From a virus: a stretch of DNA of 64,000 bases. The DNA lies in the IMG/VR virus record IMGVR_UViG_3300042292_000345, positions 1-64,000 of that record; one strand, 5' to 3'. Shown in pieces: positions 34,001 through 43,599 of this stretch; positions within the stretch are counted from its first letter, which is position 1; every line of letters begins with the position of its first letter. The notes below the pieces were generated by a model. That model made no database searches and had not been told where the DNA came from. It worked only from the letters and a program-made list of their open reading frames with translations. The translations under genes and the position numbers were made by a program.

Positions 34001-35545
34001 CTACAGTTTGAATTTGGAGGAAATGTCACAGGCGTCGATTCTATTGATGGCTTTTGTGTACTATTAGAGGGCATGAAAACAAATGGAACTATTCCAACTC
34101 CTACATTTGACAAGATGTTTAAGAATGCTAATAGTAAATTTATAGATGTTTCAGACCCTGTTTTAGCTGGAAAGTATGCAGTAATCTTTGAAGATGTATC
34201 TCCTGTGTTATTTAGAACTGCTTTTGTGTTTCCTTTCAGAAGAGTATCTAAACCTGCTTATGATAAATATGATACTCCATTAGTACGAGTGCTACCAGAT
34301 ACTGTAGCAAACAAACCACAGTATAAGAAGTTTGTAATAAAAGGCAAAGAGTATATTTGTGTCCCTAATATAGCGCCTGCAAGAAGTCATGCAAATACTG
34401 TATTATATCAAGCAATGACTGAACAGATTATGCAAGCTTTTGTTGCTACTGAATATGGTAACCTATCAATAGCTAATGGTATTGGTGATTTTAATCTATC
34501 ATCTGCTGACGGCTTAATGGGGAGTGTTAGTGTCTTGCCTGCAGTCGATACTACTAAAGTAACAGTAGTAATGGCAGGTAATAAAAGTGGCACAATTGAT
34601 ATTACAATTAATTGGGAATACCCTGCCGAGGATAGAGCAGGGCTAGATGGTTTCATTATTGATATTATCACCAATGATAAGAGCAGTACAATGACTAAAG
34701 CGACTATAACAAAGCTGAAAGGTTATGTCACTGTTGATGAGGCAGGTACAGACTCTGCAAACCCCGATAAGTCTTCTTATACATTTCTAAATCAGCCTAT
34801 TAAATCTTTTTATAATTTTACAATTATTCCTTACCATGTAATTTCAGAAGTTACTTTTAAGAAAGCTAAAAATGTTATCTTAGGCAAAGGAAGAGTTGCA
34901 AGAGTAGGTAAGGTACCTATATTATATGAAGCTACTTATGGCTTGGTATTGGCCGCAGGTATGAAATACAGTAAAAGGGATACACAAGGTGGTACCCAGC
35001 CTGTATTAGCCACCGCTGGTGATTACTGGTTAAATACATTTGCAGGTTTTACCGCAGGTATTCCTACATTACAAACTGCTAGATTTGATGGAACTTCTTG
35101 GGAGGCTTTAACTACTGCTGAGTATGCTGAAAAAGCCATAACGCAGACTGTTGAGTTAGCACAAGAACCTACTTGGCATACTGGTTTTTATTTTAAAAAT
35201 ATTAGTAGTAATACAATAGCGGGGATTGTGACTCAAGATACAGCTAAATGGGATGACAAATTAGATAAATGGATTAGTTTACAGACCAAACCGATGCTCT
35301 TTAATTACCCTATAGCTGATTTAAATTCGTATCCACCTAATACTAATTCTTACTTTTTAGCAAGTGTTGCTCCTTTTGTGCTATATAAAGGATTTAATGG
35401 AAAGTGGAATCTAATTAATACACTAGTAGCAGCTCAGATAGGTACTGCAAAACCTGCTAAAAACTCAACTCAACTTGCTTTCTTTGATAAGAAAGCTATC
35501 ATATACTATTATAGACCTAGCACGTCTAAGATATGGATTAACTAA
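28043..35545 (+). CDS. J-like tail tip / central fibre protein with FnIII-type repeats
   Basis: A 2500-residue tip protein. ATG 28043 overlaps the upstream stop; a TTG 12 bases earlier was rejected. A hydrophobic N-terminal segment (PFSIIMFVVAIGLTVYRMV) is followed by the typical gpJ opening GRTQVSGVDVIADGQPEYLP, PVVYGRSRVAGVRA. The first ~800 residues are the hub part (LYLEPGDVF near residue 750). Residues ~850-1380 are Ig-like or cadherin-like Ser/Thr-rich beta domains. Residues ~1370-2280 contain four related modules whose boundaries carry ARSH or a variant, TSAEL-x-DG, YANL-x-x-F and SGNIDF...IDGFAVL, likely fibronectin-III type. The C-terminus has an FDGTSWEAL-type carbohydrate-binding-like segment. 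It should bind the host receptor or position the fibres. Confidence 0.85.
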   Translation: MTDPFSIIMFVVAIGLTVYRMVSAPKPKAPQGPGRTQVSGVDVIADGQPEYLPVVYGRSRVAGVRAYTTISPSFVYIDIPDNFQRFNPTANPSLTAILDKSGAATKNSVLTTQIAIAHGPINRVVEVLIEDTTSDNPSFAYRSNNTTHKDAEVANRLPEASWQIDICTNGVAPNTATNVKGFTHPRGSSTAYFADIAYATCTFKIDEFELQWNGIPDTAFLVEGMKVQKWMLSGTTPVVDGPKVYSANPSWCLLDYLTNTIYGKGIDVGTEVNIESFIKAAIVCDQRFKESNAANALDKGYKIGGAINKAIPTEQYRAIFECNITLDTGKPMRDNIETLLTTMNGAVLTWSNGRYNLLVIHPTSMTALNALRYLDGVAPLAGQEDITLLTDNDLVLDQQIDVAWPDASTKLNQVTIHFKNEARNFKDDAITWPVLYQDAEIPVAATSEVITDPVGRFVWTANANGHDYSKYAFVGMFAKFGVANKGDNAGATDTFRIHCVGVIGSYSIEAVCTARISSVRIIREYPTSGLIEQELLNLSTCATPRFYNDETKVDDPLGDKFYYNTLLGSTTRPIGYNDTIIGSGPTRLTSGGQEAKLNILTNEDMYLRIEVTYSRTVGMYFNQKDSTDKKKKRQFEDYSPNAGVSYGLCFIDYSAGHNILWQTGQQYYTEFKIASPNEKATLDAAKALHDSLKAEDGNVILERDYTIPGISTIYHAWFRAEELVRASRFSFKVTFKYLVKNLYLEPGDVFAIQSVAMGWDTPITLRVTSSSLNEENVCSVQADYISTDLYIKGVNLPNFSSDIIPPIYIGTSYDMRSFEFISEANETVGSPGTLIYAAQFPNLVKGFEISACYNSTKASNGALSFSVIVPETYAREVELPATTATTAIYSIRAISYNDIKGTPAYSILTGAHTLSRFGNMLILSCDQDALIYSNDKPVVSTITLKAILDVVDLHGKVYTWKVGGVVIPTLVGNEVTYTLPTTKPLKALEISVSVTDTDIPDLAFSFTDTIKLPILTGADSPPLLEFADSLLVLERDNMQLPKTVALNYYLKGVIAPLPEYTIAAVGCTAEIVATGIKITEVTSGAASTYVIATAGSLSTTVKVVSVTNTTFNISVNLISEDKLVAKYKSDNTLDPPSYTIAFTAQLNVQDISAYTFEFYVNDTLNPNSVDNTFIYYPTEQYANMPETIKVLVKRVVGTTETLVAADYVTILGLLDTSGAEPKMQLANAFKVLSVNLDSTTSMADSGTYGDVYIGTTALTYSTTDVNAVNAPLGIYNVTATQVGLSGEPEIAVSMNSTSDVGFHTNDYAEMLPTTNQATITFNAKVKDLKGAILELLPLEQKLIRQTSFAVTKQVLDAASLHVLSTSADISVIPVPTDIAITYVADADDDGTTSGTISWTYPTAYTSIDGFVVCYTSTKLNAQLDLNHLDVASSAVSVKVSKDIRSCQINGLGTTKYICAFIFAYRKADIASYNTFDDDTSHRYKTSDNDLWIVSLVARSHLTDALSRYTSRLVVNTDIKDENGNTLSVAEVYANLEDFNSKNNTSTAPLPAVTFRTPGIVYDNSKVNSGNIDFAVLCKMPKTSDLVMIDGIAVLCEEYLTSNSINLSGVIPTEQVIATNLSTVFVPISSPKVDSNPLNPTLGDWWFNIPFDEMKVNVFRNVFIFTYREVDITTYNSTAYTKRKFQKGNRNFFCSDAYQLVPKDGDYSIYNGTLATSAELKLPDGTIIKTADLYANLVNTSPLNDASVAAISTPIISTSNGIVYSNTYTNSGNIDYIFNFGTLNIIPNGTPGNDKDSIDGFAILEVITADKTDLIIDITPEKIMTNPSNFVVSASVGQAATAQNQMGQTVYAAEVKEAKAKAARSLFIVAYREVSTATFAKATTNIKVRVGKRMFFCSEVARSHANGELSLCTLPLTTTAELQTIDGVVLQTTKLYENYLDFNSGNNNSFATIDNNITNIQLSYLKDTDPTTALVTSVHPSGNVDITLQFEFGGNVTGVDSIDGFCVLLEGMKTNGTIPTPTFDKMFKNANSKFIDVSDPVLAGKYAVIFEDVSPVLFRTAFVFPFRRVSKPAYDKYDTPLVRVLPDTVANKPQYKKFVIKGKEYICVPNIAPARSHANTVLYQAMTEQIMQAFVATEYGNLSIANGIGDFNLSSADGLMGSVSVLPAVDTTKVTVVMAGNKSGTIDITINWEYPAEDRAGLDGFIIDIITNDKSSTMTKATITKLKGYVTVDEAGTDSANPDKSSYTFLNQPIKSFYNFTIIPYHVISEVTFKKAKNVILGKGRVARVGKVPILYEATYGLVLAAGMKYSKRDTQGGTQPVLATAGDYWLNTFAGFTAGIPTLQTARFDGTSWEALTTAEYAEKAITQTVELAQEPTWHTGFYFKNISSNTIAGIVTQDTAKWDDKLDKWISLQTKPMLFNYPIADLNSYPPNTNSYFLASVAPFVLYKGFNGKWNLINTLVAAQIGTAKPAKNSTQLAFFDKKAIIYYYRPSTSKIWIN

Positions 35546-35556
35546 TAGGAGGAATA

Positions 35557-38500
35557 ATGTCATTTGGCGATTATAAAAATCCTGGCGTAACTGCCGTAAA
35601 CACAGATGACACCCCTTTTACAGACTCTTCTACAAGCGAGGTAGTACCAGCAGGTGCTACCGCCGTTTGGGATGGGGATAATTGGGATGTTATTATTTCA
35701 CCCGCTATAGAAAGTAATGTCGCGCCTGCTAATCCAATTGATAATCAAATATGGGTAGACTCTTCATTATCTCCAAAGCAAACAAAGATATGGCGAGACC
35801 ATATAGAAAATGGTACTTGGCTCGTTATTGGCATTCCAGAAGCTTCAAGGATAGCACCAAAAGGTTTATTCAACCTCGGTGATCCTTACATTGTAGGTGA
35901 TGTTGTAACTTTTAATGATGTTACATACTATTGCACAGCAAACACTAGTGTCGAGCCCGCTGCTTTATCAGCAGCATGGTCAGTATTAGTGCCTGCCAGT
36001 GATAGTTCACCAGATATTCAAGTAAATTTCACTAATGATAATTTTGTAATTTCAGCTAACTACGCAGCAGGGTACACTGCAAGTGATAGCTATGATACCA
36101 CTATTACAGTAACTAGAAATGGTGTGCAAGTATTACCTAGTGCTACAGCTGTAGCTAGTACTTTTGTTTGCACTATTGAAACTTCAGATCAGAATGAAAT
36201 AACCCCTGGAACTTTAACAAAGGGCGAAACCTCTTATACTCTGTCAGCGCCTACTGCTATATCTTTAACTGAGACATCTTACCTAGTGGTCAAGACAGTA
36301 GTAAGAGATAAGACAGGTACTGGAGTTGCTAAAACTGTGTATACCAGAGTTAACTATACTCTAGTAAGAACTGTAGAGGTCTCTGCCGCTGGAGGGACCC
36401 CTACTTTTTCAATAGGGACTGTTGAAGCTGCTACAACCGTACCAGAAGTTACTATGTCAGGTACTGCATTAAATCCTGTATTAAACTTCAAATTAATTAA
36501 AGGTGAGGCTAGCACTGTACCAGGACCTCCACCTTTAGTAACCGTAGGAACTGTTACAAGTGGATTAACTCCTAATGTTGTTGCGTCAGAAACAGAACCA
36601 GGTAAGGTAAAATTTGATTTTATACTTGCTAAAGGTGCTGATAGTACTGTACCAGGGCCTGCTTACCCTATTCATGTTATTGTTGCAGACTCACCTACCG
36701 TTAGAGGAAACTCCAAAGGTATCCTTAATGTTAGCTCTGTTGTATTTGATTTAACAGAATTGACTGGTTACTATGCTGGCGCAGAAAAAGGAACTGCTGA
36801 CGTAACTTGGACAATTTCTTTACAAACAGCTACTGAGCTTATTCTTGTTGACACTACAGCTAATAAAACATGGAAAGCCAGTGTAGCTATAAGTAACATT
36901 GTAAAAAGTATTATAGTAAAAGCAGCATTCAAAGTAGGGACTAAAGACACAGTATGTAATTATGTAGTGCCAGTTATAATGGATGGTAGAGACGGTAATG
37001 ACGGCATCCCTGTGACTTATGATATAATCGGAGGACCGGCTAGTCTTGAGTTTGATGATGTTACTAATAAAAATATACTGAAAAAGCTGATATTAGATGT
37101 TACTAAGACATATAATGGCATAACCACTTCGACAGGTCTGACTGGCTACTTTACAGCTTTTGCATTATCTTCAAGTGGTGCATATGATGCTACAGTAGCT
37201 GGTAGCCCTTTTACAGGTACGACAGCTACTATTGATGTCAGTGAAATTTACAATAGCATATTAGTTTCTTATTGGCTGACAACATCAGGTGAGAGTGTCA
37301 AAGTTGCATCTCGTACTTTTGCAAGAGTGCCTACAGGTCGTAAAGGCGATAAAGGCGAAAAAGGAGATAATGCTACATTTGAAGTAGACTCAACAATAAC
37401 ACTTGCAGCAGGCTCAATAGCAACGGTAGAGAATACAGGAACTTCGGCAGTAGCTAAACTCAAATTCAGCATTCCAAAAGGTGATAAGGGAATGCAAGGC
37501 GACGCGGCTACCGTAACTGTAAATAGTGTAACCGATGGTGATATTGCAGCAGTTACAAACTCTGGTACAGCTTATGCTGCTGAGTTAGATTTTGTATTAC
37601 CAAGAGGAGAAAATGGCACTAGAACAGGTGTAATGACGTTATTTAAATGGTCATTAGATAAACCTAGTAGCAAACCCTCAGGTAGCTCTACATATACATG
37701 GGCAGATGGGACATTCAGCGCTCCTGCCACTTTAAATAATTGGTCAGAAACGATTGGGCCTTCAGCTGGTGGGTTTACATTGTGGGCCTGCAGGCTTCAA
37801 GTTATTAATAAGACTGACAGTGCTACTACCGGGGTTGATTGGGGAAATAGTACAATACTTGCAGCTGGTTCATCGGGCCCTAATTCTTATGTTTGGGTAA
37901 GATACGCAGATGATGCTAGTGGTCTTAATATGACTGCTACACCTGGCAATAAGATGTTTATTGGGTTGGCTTTTAATAAGACAACAGCAACTTCAACTAA
38001 TGCTGTTGCAGACTATAGCTGGACACAGATAAGAGGTATAGATGGTATTTCTACTACGCTATACACTATTATCCCAGTTGAGGGCGCAATAACAATAACT
38101 GCAGCAGGTGTTATTACTCCAAATGTTATAACTTTCAATGCGTACAAGAGAATGGGTAATGGCGCATTAGTACCTGAAGACGATTATAGTAATTGGACGC
38201 TCTCTATAGATGCTGGCGGAGAGACAGATAATAATCTTACAGTAACTACTAGCGGTGGTGTCGGGGCAGTAGCAGGCGCTGTATGTAAAGCAAACCTGGT
38301 AGGTGCAACTATAACTTCAAGAGTTAAAGCTAGGATTTATAAAGAGCCTGCAAAGACCACACTGTTAGCTGAGTATACTATGCCTGTTGTATTTCAGGGT
38401 CCGAAAGGTGATACAGGCTCCTCAGCAGCAATTGAGTCTATAACAGCCGTAACAGGAGATCCTGGAAGTGCTGCAAGTGTTTCTTATGGAGGCACAGCAA

Positions 38501-39972
38501 CTGCTAGAACCATAACATTGACTGTTCCGCGTGGTAATGTCGGAGCTACCCCAAATATTACAATAGGTTCTGTAACTGCTAGTGCTTCTGGTGGGTCTCC
38601 TAGTGTTGCTTTAGCAGCTACTAGTACTAATACAGCTCCTAAATTTGATTTTGTATTACCGAGAGGTGATAAGGGTGACGCTGGTACTATTGATAGTGTT
38701 ACAATCAAGACTGGTCTTCCAAATACTTTAGCAGGGCTAGTACTAGGAGGGACAGCGTCTGCTAGAACTATGGAATTTACTATTCCTGAAGGAAAGATAG
38801 GTAAGACTCCTGTAATTAGTGTAGGTACTACTATCTCTGCTGCTGAAGCTAAAGTAATTAAATCAGCTGATAGCACAGATGCAAATGTTATATTTAATTT
38901 TGAATTACCCAAAGGTGATAAGGGTGATACAGGCACTATTACAGTCAGAAATGTAACAACAGGTGCAGCAGGCTCTTCTGTTACTATAGCGAATGCAGGT
39001 ACAGCATCTAGCGCATTGTTAGATATCTCAATACCTAAAGGTGATATTGGTATTACTCCTCAAATTGGTATAGGCACAGTTAGTGCCAGTGCTTCTGGTG
39101 GCACTCCTAAGGTTGAAATGGCAGCCAGCAGTACACTTACAAATCCTAAATTTGATTTTATATTACCTAAAGGTGATAAGGGTGATATTGGTCCTTCGTT
39201 ATATATTATTGCTGATAGACAATTAGTATTCTATTCTATGGATGGTCTTACTGAAAATCTTGCAGGTGGCCCAATAACACTTACAGCTATTTCATCAGGT
39301 CTGACAGGTGATATTTCATGGTCTTATACAGGTCTGGTCAGCTCGCCTACAGCTAGTACTAGCGCAACCTATACTATTACTCAAGCAAATTTTGGCAGTT
39401 CTTCTTGCGCTCAAATAACATGTACTATTGGTTCTTATAAGGCTAGTGTAACTATTTATAGATACGAAGCTAGTAGTGCAGCTCCACATGCTACAGTAGG
39501 TGCTAATTGGCTTACTAATGTAACAAATAAGCCTACTAAACTTGGAGATATAAATAGCACTGAAGGTACCTTGCTGAATTTATTTAGTTACAGTAATGGT
39601 TTAGTTAGTTTAAATGCTAACTTTAGTTCTAATGCAAATATTACAGCTTATGATACATCTGATAGAACTCTAAAAGAAGAAATTAAATGGCTAAAAGATC
39701 CACTAGAAAGATTAATGGAAATACCAGCAGTTAGCTTCAAATGGAATGAAGAGTACTATGACAGATACTTATCAAGAACTCACCCTTTGAGTGATATTGG
39801 TGTAATAGCTCAAGATGTTCAAAGAGTTCTACCAGAAGCTGTAAAGATAAGAGAAGACGGTATATTGGCTGTTAACTACATGAAGTTAATACCTCTCTTA
39901 ATAGGCGCAATAGCTGAGCAGCAAAAACAAATAGAGGAATTAAAAGATGCCATACTCTCTACTGGACGTTAA
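35557..39972 (+). CDS. tail fibre with collagen-like modules and C-terminal S74 peptidase/chaperone
   Basis: A 1471-residue fibre gene with a strong aggagga site. The N-terminal ~150 residues include GDPYIVGDVVTFNDVTYYCT, a small carbohydrate-binding-like fold. From ~residue 270 there are about nine modules of ~45 residues, each ending in an [I/L]P[K/R]G[D/E]KG-type collagen-like turn. The C-terminus is an intramolecular chaperone of the peptidase S74 family: TSDRTLKEEIKWL with catalytic Ser1368, HPLSDIGVIAQDVQRVLPEA, and a final helical IAEQQKQIEELKDAI. Such chaperones help the fibre trimerise and then cut themselves off before the Ser. The cut would release about 104 residues. The last 26 bases overlap the next gene. 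Confidence 0.88.
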   Translation: MSFGDYKNPGVTAVNTDDTPFTDSSTSEVVPAGATAVWDGDNWDVIISPAIESNVAPANPIDNQIWVDSSLSPKQTKIWRDHIENGTWLVIGIPEASRIAPKGLFNLGDPYIVGDVVTFNDVTYYCTANTSVEPAALSAAWSVLVPASDSSPDIQVNFTNDNFVISANYAAGYTASDSYDTTITVTRNGVQVLPSATAVASTFVCTIETSDQNEITPGTLTKGETSYTLSAPTAISLTETSYLVVKTVVRDKTGTGVAKTVYTRVNYTLVRTVEVSAAGGTPTFSIGTVEAATTVPEVTMSGTALNPVLNFKLIKGEASTVPGPPPLVTVGTVTSGLTPNVVASETEPGKVKFDFILAKGADSTVPGPAYPIHVIVADSPTVRGNSKGILNVSSVVFDLTELTGYYAGAEKGTADVTWTISLQTATELILVDTTANKTWKASVAISNIVKSIIVKAAFKVGTKDTVCNYVVPVIMDGRDGNDGIPVTYDIIGGPASLEFDDVTNKNILKKLILDVTKTYNGITTSTGLTGYFTAFALSSSGAYDATVAGSPFTGTTATIDVSEIYNSILVSYWLTTSGESVKVASRTFARVPTGRKGDKGEKGDNATFEVDSTITLAAGSIATVENTGTSAVAKLKFSIPKGDKGMQGDAATVTVNSVTDGDIAAVTNSGTAYAAELDFVLPRGENGTRTGVMTLFKWSLDKPSSKPSGSSTYTWADGTFSAPATLNNWSETIGPSAGGFTLWACRLQVINKTDSATTGVDWGNSTILAAGSSGPNSYVWVRYADDASGLNMTATPGNKMFIGLAFNKTTATSTNAVADYSWTQIRGIDGISTTLYTIIPVEGAITITAAGVITPNVITFNAYKRMGNGALVPEDDYSNWTLSIDAGGETDNNLTVTTSGGVGAVAGAVCKANLVGATITSRVKARIYKEPAKTTLLAEYTMPVVFQGPKGDTGSSAAIESITAVTGDPGSAASVSYGGTATARTITLTVPRGNVGATPNITIGSVTASASGGSPSVALAATSTNTAPKFDFVLPRGDKGDAGTIDSVTIKTGLPNTLAGLVLGGTASARTMEFTIPEGKIGKTPVISVGTTISAAEAKVIKSADSTDANVIFNFELPKGDKGDTGTITVRNVTTGAAGSSVTIANAGTASSALLDISIPKGDIGITPQIGIGTVSASASGGTPKVEMAASSTLTNPKFDFILPKGDKGDIGPSLYIIADRQLVFYSMDGLTENLAGGPITLTAISSGLTGDISWSYTGLVSSPTASTSATYTITQANFGSSSCAQITCTIGSYKASVTIYRYEASSAAPHATVGANWLTNVTNKPTKLGDINSTEGTLLNLFSYSNGLVSLNANFSSNANITAYDTSDRTLKEEIKWLKDPLERLMEIPAVSFKWNEEYYDRYLSRTHPLSDIGVIAQDVQRVLPEAVKIREDGILAVNYMKLIPLLIGAIAEQQKQIEELKDAILSTGR

Positions 39973-42900
39973 TGCAGAAATGGGAGGTAGTGGAAATGAG
40001 AAAATGTCAATGGATGCTGAGAATGTTAGACAGCATCTTTTGGCAGAACCTCATCCTGCACCTGTAAGATTATATCCAAATTTATCTCCTGGAGGCATGA
40101 ATGCAGTTGTACTTACTGTAACAGTTCTTTCAGATTCTCAAGTTAGATTTAACTGGACTGGAGGTCATAAATATGGCACATACCAGATAAGGGGCAGATT
40201 TAAAAATGTCGATGATACGTGGACAAATATTACAACATCTGAAAATATTCTTAATGGTAGTGTCTATACATTCAATCATGCTGCACATATCGGGAATACA
40301 ATGTATGGCATATTTGAATTGTTTATTGTACTCAGGTTTGCTACTCTAACAGGCGGTATGGCAGACTTTTTACCTTCTAACATTGTTACTGTTCAATTAA
40401 GTGATTGGGAATTTCCCGATACTTTTAGAGATCCCATCTTATATGGCATTGACAATGTACATGACTCTGATTATCCTAACTGGAAGAGTCCTGGATTTCG
40501 ATACGATATGCAGTGGCTTGTACTGGCGCTATGGGATAAGGGCGTTAAGACTTCTGAAATTGAAGGTTCTATTTTTAGGACAGACTGGGCATTCTGCAAT
40601 ATATACGTCAAAAGAAACATAACTATATATTGTAGTAAAACAATAGGTGCATCATCTTACCTTACTCAAACTACTGCTGTTACAGGAGATTACTACCCTC
40701 CTTCTCCAGGTCTAACAATTGGTCTTAAAATTCCTGATGTAGACTTTACTTTTATATTTAGTGGCTCAATAATAGCAAGTGAAACTGTTGCAGTAAAAGG
40801 ACAATTTAAGCAGAATACAAACTATGTGACAAACAATACTGTTGATGTCGATGGTACTTTATATACTTGTATTAAAGATTGTGTAAATATACTTCCAGGA
40901 AATCATGCTTCATGGGGCAAGTACTGGATGTATACTGAAAGAAATCCTGCAATCCCTTTATTAATACATGGCATACATAATGCTAGTAGTACTACTATTA
41001 TAAATAATGGTACTATTAGAGGTGGAGGAGGTGGCGGCGGGTGTGGCGGTAATACAGTAGTATGGGATACTTATTACTATCCTAGCTGGATCAATAAACC
41101 CTATCTAATAGGCGATTTTGTAAAACATCAAGGTATGCTGTATTGTTGTATAAATCCCCCGATTGCTGCTTACTTCAATGCCAGCTTTTCATATTCAGTT
41201 CCTGCAGCAAATGCAAGTACTATCTATTGGAAACTATATTCCCAAAATTTATATCCATTTAATAGAGGCTCAGATGGTATGCAAGGTGGTATTGCAATCA
41301 AAAATGATACTCTTAGTTATGTAATTCTTGAAAACAATGGAATAATACATGGTGGCGGTAATGGTGGCGCAGGTGGAAGACCAAATACTATATCACAACT
41401 GCTACCTAGAGATTTTGCTGTTGGTGTTGTAGGTACTAATGGAAGAGATTCAGCAGGCGGTGATGGGGGCAACGGTGCAGGATATTCTCTTACTGAAGTA
41501 GATCCTATTAATGACTTTAAGTATAAAGGTGATATTGGAGGACTTGGTTCTGATAATAGCCTGATAGCTGGAGGAGATGCTGCTGGTCCTGATAATGATT
41601 ATGCATTTGGGGGTAAAGGAGGTTTAGCATTTACTGGGCAACCTGCATGGGGTGTTGGTAGGTTTAGCATAGTAGGTAATCGTAAGCCATATCCACCTAT
41701 CCTAATATTAGAAGCTTATCCAAAGCAAGTTTATATTGATATAGTTCCACTAGATCCACTAGGCGGAAATACAGCGCTGGGTTATGACATATATAATTCA
41801 AATATATTAGTAGGCTCTGCTACTAGCGCACTTAGGGTCACAGGTCTTCTTCCAGACACTGTCTATTATTTTTCTGCAATAGCATATAATGGTGCACTAA
41901 GGTCTGCAGAGACTCAAAAATATTCTATAAGAACTAAATTAAATGAGCCTATCGTTAGTATTATAGATGATGGATTTACTTATAACTCATTTGCTGTAAA
42001 AATAACTGTAGAAGCCCCAGCAGATAGGTATGAGATCTATATAAATGAAGTATTGACTACTACTTTAATATATAATGGTGCTGATACTCTGATATATAAG
42101 ACAGGGCCAGTAATGGAGATGTCAACAACTTATTATGTTAGGGCAAAAGCTCTCTATTCTTCTGTAAATGAATCTTTCTTAAGTGGTAACTATGCAGTGA
42201 CAACTACGTATGCGGCAGTTCCACAAAAACCTTATGATCTAGTAGTTACTCAGACAGATAGGTCTAGTGCTGTATTAGAATGGAGTAGTTATGCTACTAG
42301 TTACGAAATAACCATTAGTGGAAGAGCAATAATTACTACTACTGTAACTAATCTTCCTCTTCGTGATTTGGTCTTTAATGCAAAGTATGATATAACTATT
42401 GTTGCAATTAATTCTGAAGGGCGATCTCCTATATTCTCAGCTAACCAAATAGTTCTAATTGATGTATATCTTCCAGAACTTTCAGTAACTTCAATAACAT
42501 CTACTACTTGTGTAATTAATGGAAATTTACCAGCAGAACGTGATCTAAAATGCTATCTAGCCTGGTATGATGCAGATGATTATCTCACAGAAGAAATACG
42601 AGTATACTACACGCCTGGAAGTGTCTATAATATACCAAAGACATCTCAAGGTCGCTACGAACTAAGGGTAAGAGGTTATAATCCTGTTACAGATCATGAG
42701 GTATGGACTGGTATCCTCTCTATAAAATTATTACCTTGGATAATAACGTCGTCAACATCAGCGCCTAGAAGTTTATCTGATGGTTACTATTTTGATGATC
42801 AATGGGCACGTATAGCTACTAATAATCTACTTGCAAGTAACTTAGAATCTAGATTAGGTAGGGATATACAATATACTACATCTTCTAATAACTATGGTAC

Positions 42901-43591
42901 TAGTTCTTTACCTAAGCCATATAAGGTAACAATTACTGGAAATACACTCCCTGTAAAATTTACTCTAATTACTAATGGTGTAATTAAGGGAACTACTGTA
43001 TCTGTTTGGTCATCTGTAGCGGATGTTGCAATGTATATTGAAAGCACTTGTACTGTTGTTGTCTACAACTATGGAACTATTTGCGGTAGAGGAGGTACTG
43101 GAGGACTAGGTGGTTCTTCTCTTCAAATAGGTGACTATAATGGAGAAGATGGTATAGCTGGTGGTGACGCTATAACAAATTTTAACGGTGATCCTACAAG
43201 TGATAACCCCTTAATAATCTATAATTATGGCATCCTAGCTTGCGGAGGAGGCGGGGGCGGAGGAGGTGGTGGAGGTGGGTCTGATTACTACGATAAGACT
43301 AAGAAAGTATATACTTACGCTGATGCTATCTATAAAAGAGCTACCTTCCATACGATTCCTAGTTCTTATATTGGCGGTTCTGGAACAGCTGGTAAAGCAC
43401 GTTCAGGTTCTGGCGGTCTTGGGGGCACAGGCACTGATGGTAAACCTGGTAGTGGTGGTTATGGTACTCTTGGATTTGCAGAGTCTGGAGACAATGCTAC
43501 AGAATCCACAGGCGGTGCAGAAGGAGTAAAAGGTGTTGCAATAGCTGGAAATGAAGCTATAATTTATAATTTTAATACTTATTATCCATAG
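39947..43591 (+). CDS. glycine-rich tail fibre / adhesin with FnIII domains
   Basis: A 1214-residue protein. The first visible ATG overlaps the S74 fibre gene by 26 bases and has a poor ribosome site; a start at 40004, after a ggaggtagtgga stretch, is also possible. The N-terminal half is beta-rich. Two blocks (near residues 360-560 and 1040-1190) hold runs of glycine, including one run of 11, mixed with GGNGG and GGTGG elements, like the polyglycine sandwich tips of adhesins. Between them are three fibronectin-III-like domains (VPQKPYDLVVTQTDRSSAVL, DTVYYFSAIAYNG). It is the last large structural gene, so a receptor-binding tip is likely. Confidence 0.75.
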   Translation: MPYSLLDVNAEMGGSGNEKMSMDAENVRQHLLAEPHPAPVRLYPNLSPGGMNAVVLTVTVLSDSQVRFNWTGGHKYGTYQIRGRFKNVDDTWTNITTSENILNGSVYTFNHAAHIGNTMYGIFELFIVLRFATLTGGMADFLPSNIVTVQLSDWEFPDTFRDPILYGIDNVHDSDYPNWKSPGFRYDMQWLVLALWDKGVKTSEIEGSIFRTDWAFCNIYVKRNITIYCSKTIGASSYLTQTTAVTGDYYPPSPGLTIGLKIPDVDFTFIFSGSIIASETVAVKGQFKQNTNYVTNNTVDVDGTLYTCIKDCVNILPGNHASWGKYWMYTERNPAIPLLIHGIHNASSTTIINNGTIRGGGGGGGCGGNTVVWDTYYYPSWINKPYLIGDFVKHQGMLYCCINPPIAAYFNASFSYSVPAANASTIYWKLYSQNLYPFNRGSDGMQGGIAIKNDTLSYVILENNGIIHGGGNGGAGGRPNTISQLLPRDFAVGVVGTNGRDSAGGDGGNGAGYSLTEVDPINDFKYKGDIGGLGSDNSLIAGGDAAGPDNDYAFGGKGGLAFTGQPAWGVGRFSIVGNRKPYPPILILEAYPKQVYIDIVPLDPLGGNTALGYDIYNSNILVGSATSALRVTGLLPDTVYYFSAIAYNGALRSAETQKYSIRTKLNEPIVSIIDDGFTYNSFAVKITVEAPADRYEIYINEVLTTTLIYNGADTLIYKTGPVMEMSTTYYVRAKALYSSVNESFLSGNYAVTTTYAAVPQKPYDLVVTQTDRSSAVLEWSSYATSYEITISGRAIITTTVTNLPLRDLVFNAKYDITIVAINSEGRSPIFSANQIVLIDVYLPELSVTSITSTTCVINGNLPAERDLKCYLAWYDADDYLTEEIRVYYTPGSVYNIPKTSQGRYELRVRGYNPVTDHEVWTGILSIKLLPWIITSSTSAPRSLSDGYYFDDQWARIATNNLLASNLESRLGRDIQYTTSSNNYGTSSLPKPYKVTITGNTLPVKFTLITNGVIKGTTVSVWSSVADVAMYIESTCTVVVYNYGTICGRGGTGGLGGSSLQIGDYNGEDGIAGGDAITNFNGDPTSDNPLIIYNYGILACGGGGGGGGGGGGSDYYDKTKKVYTYADAIYKRATFHTIPSSYIGGSGTAGKARSGSGGLGGTGTDGKPGSGGYGTLGFAESGDNATESTGGAEGVKGVAIAGNEAIIYNFNTYYP

Positions 43592-43599
43592 GAGATAGT

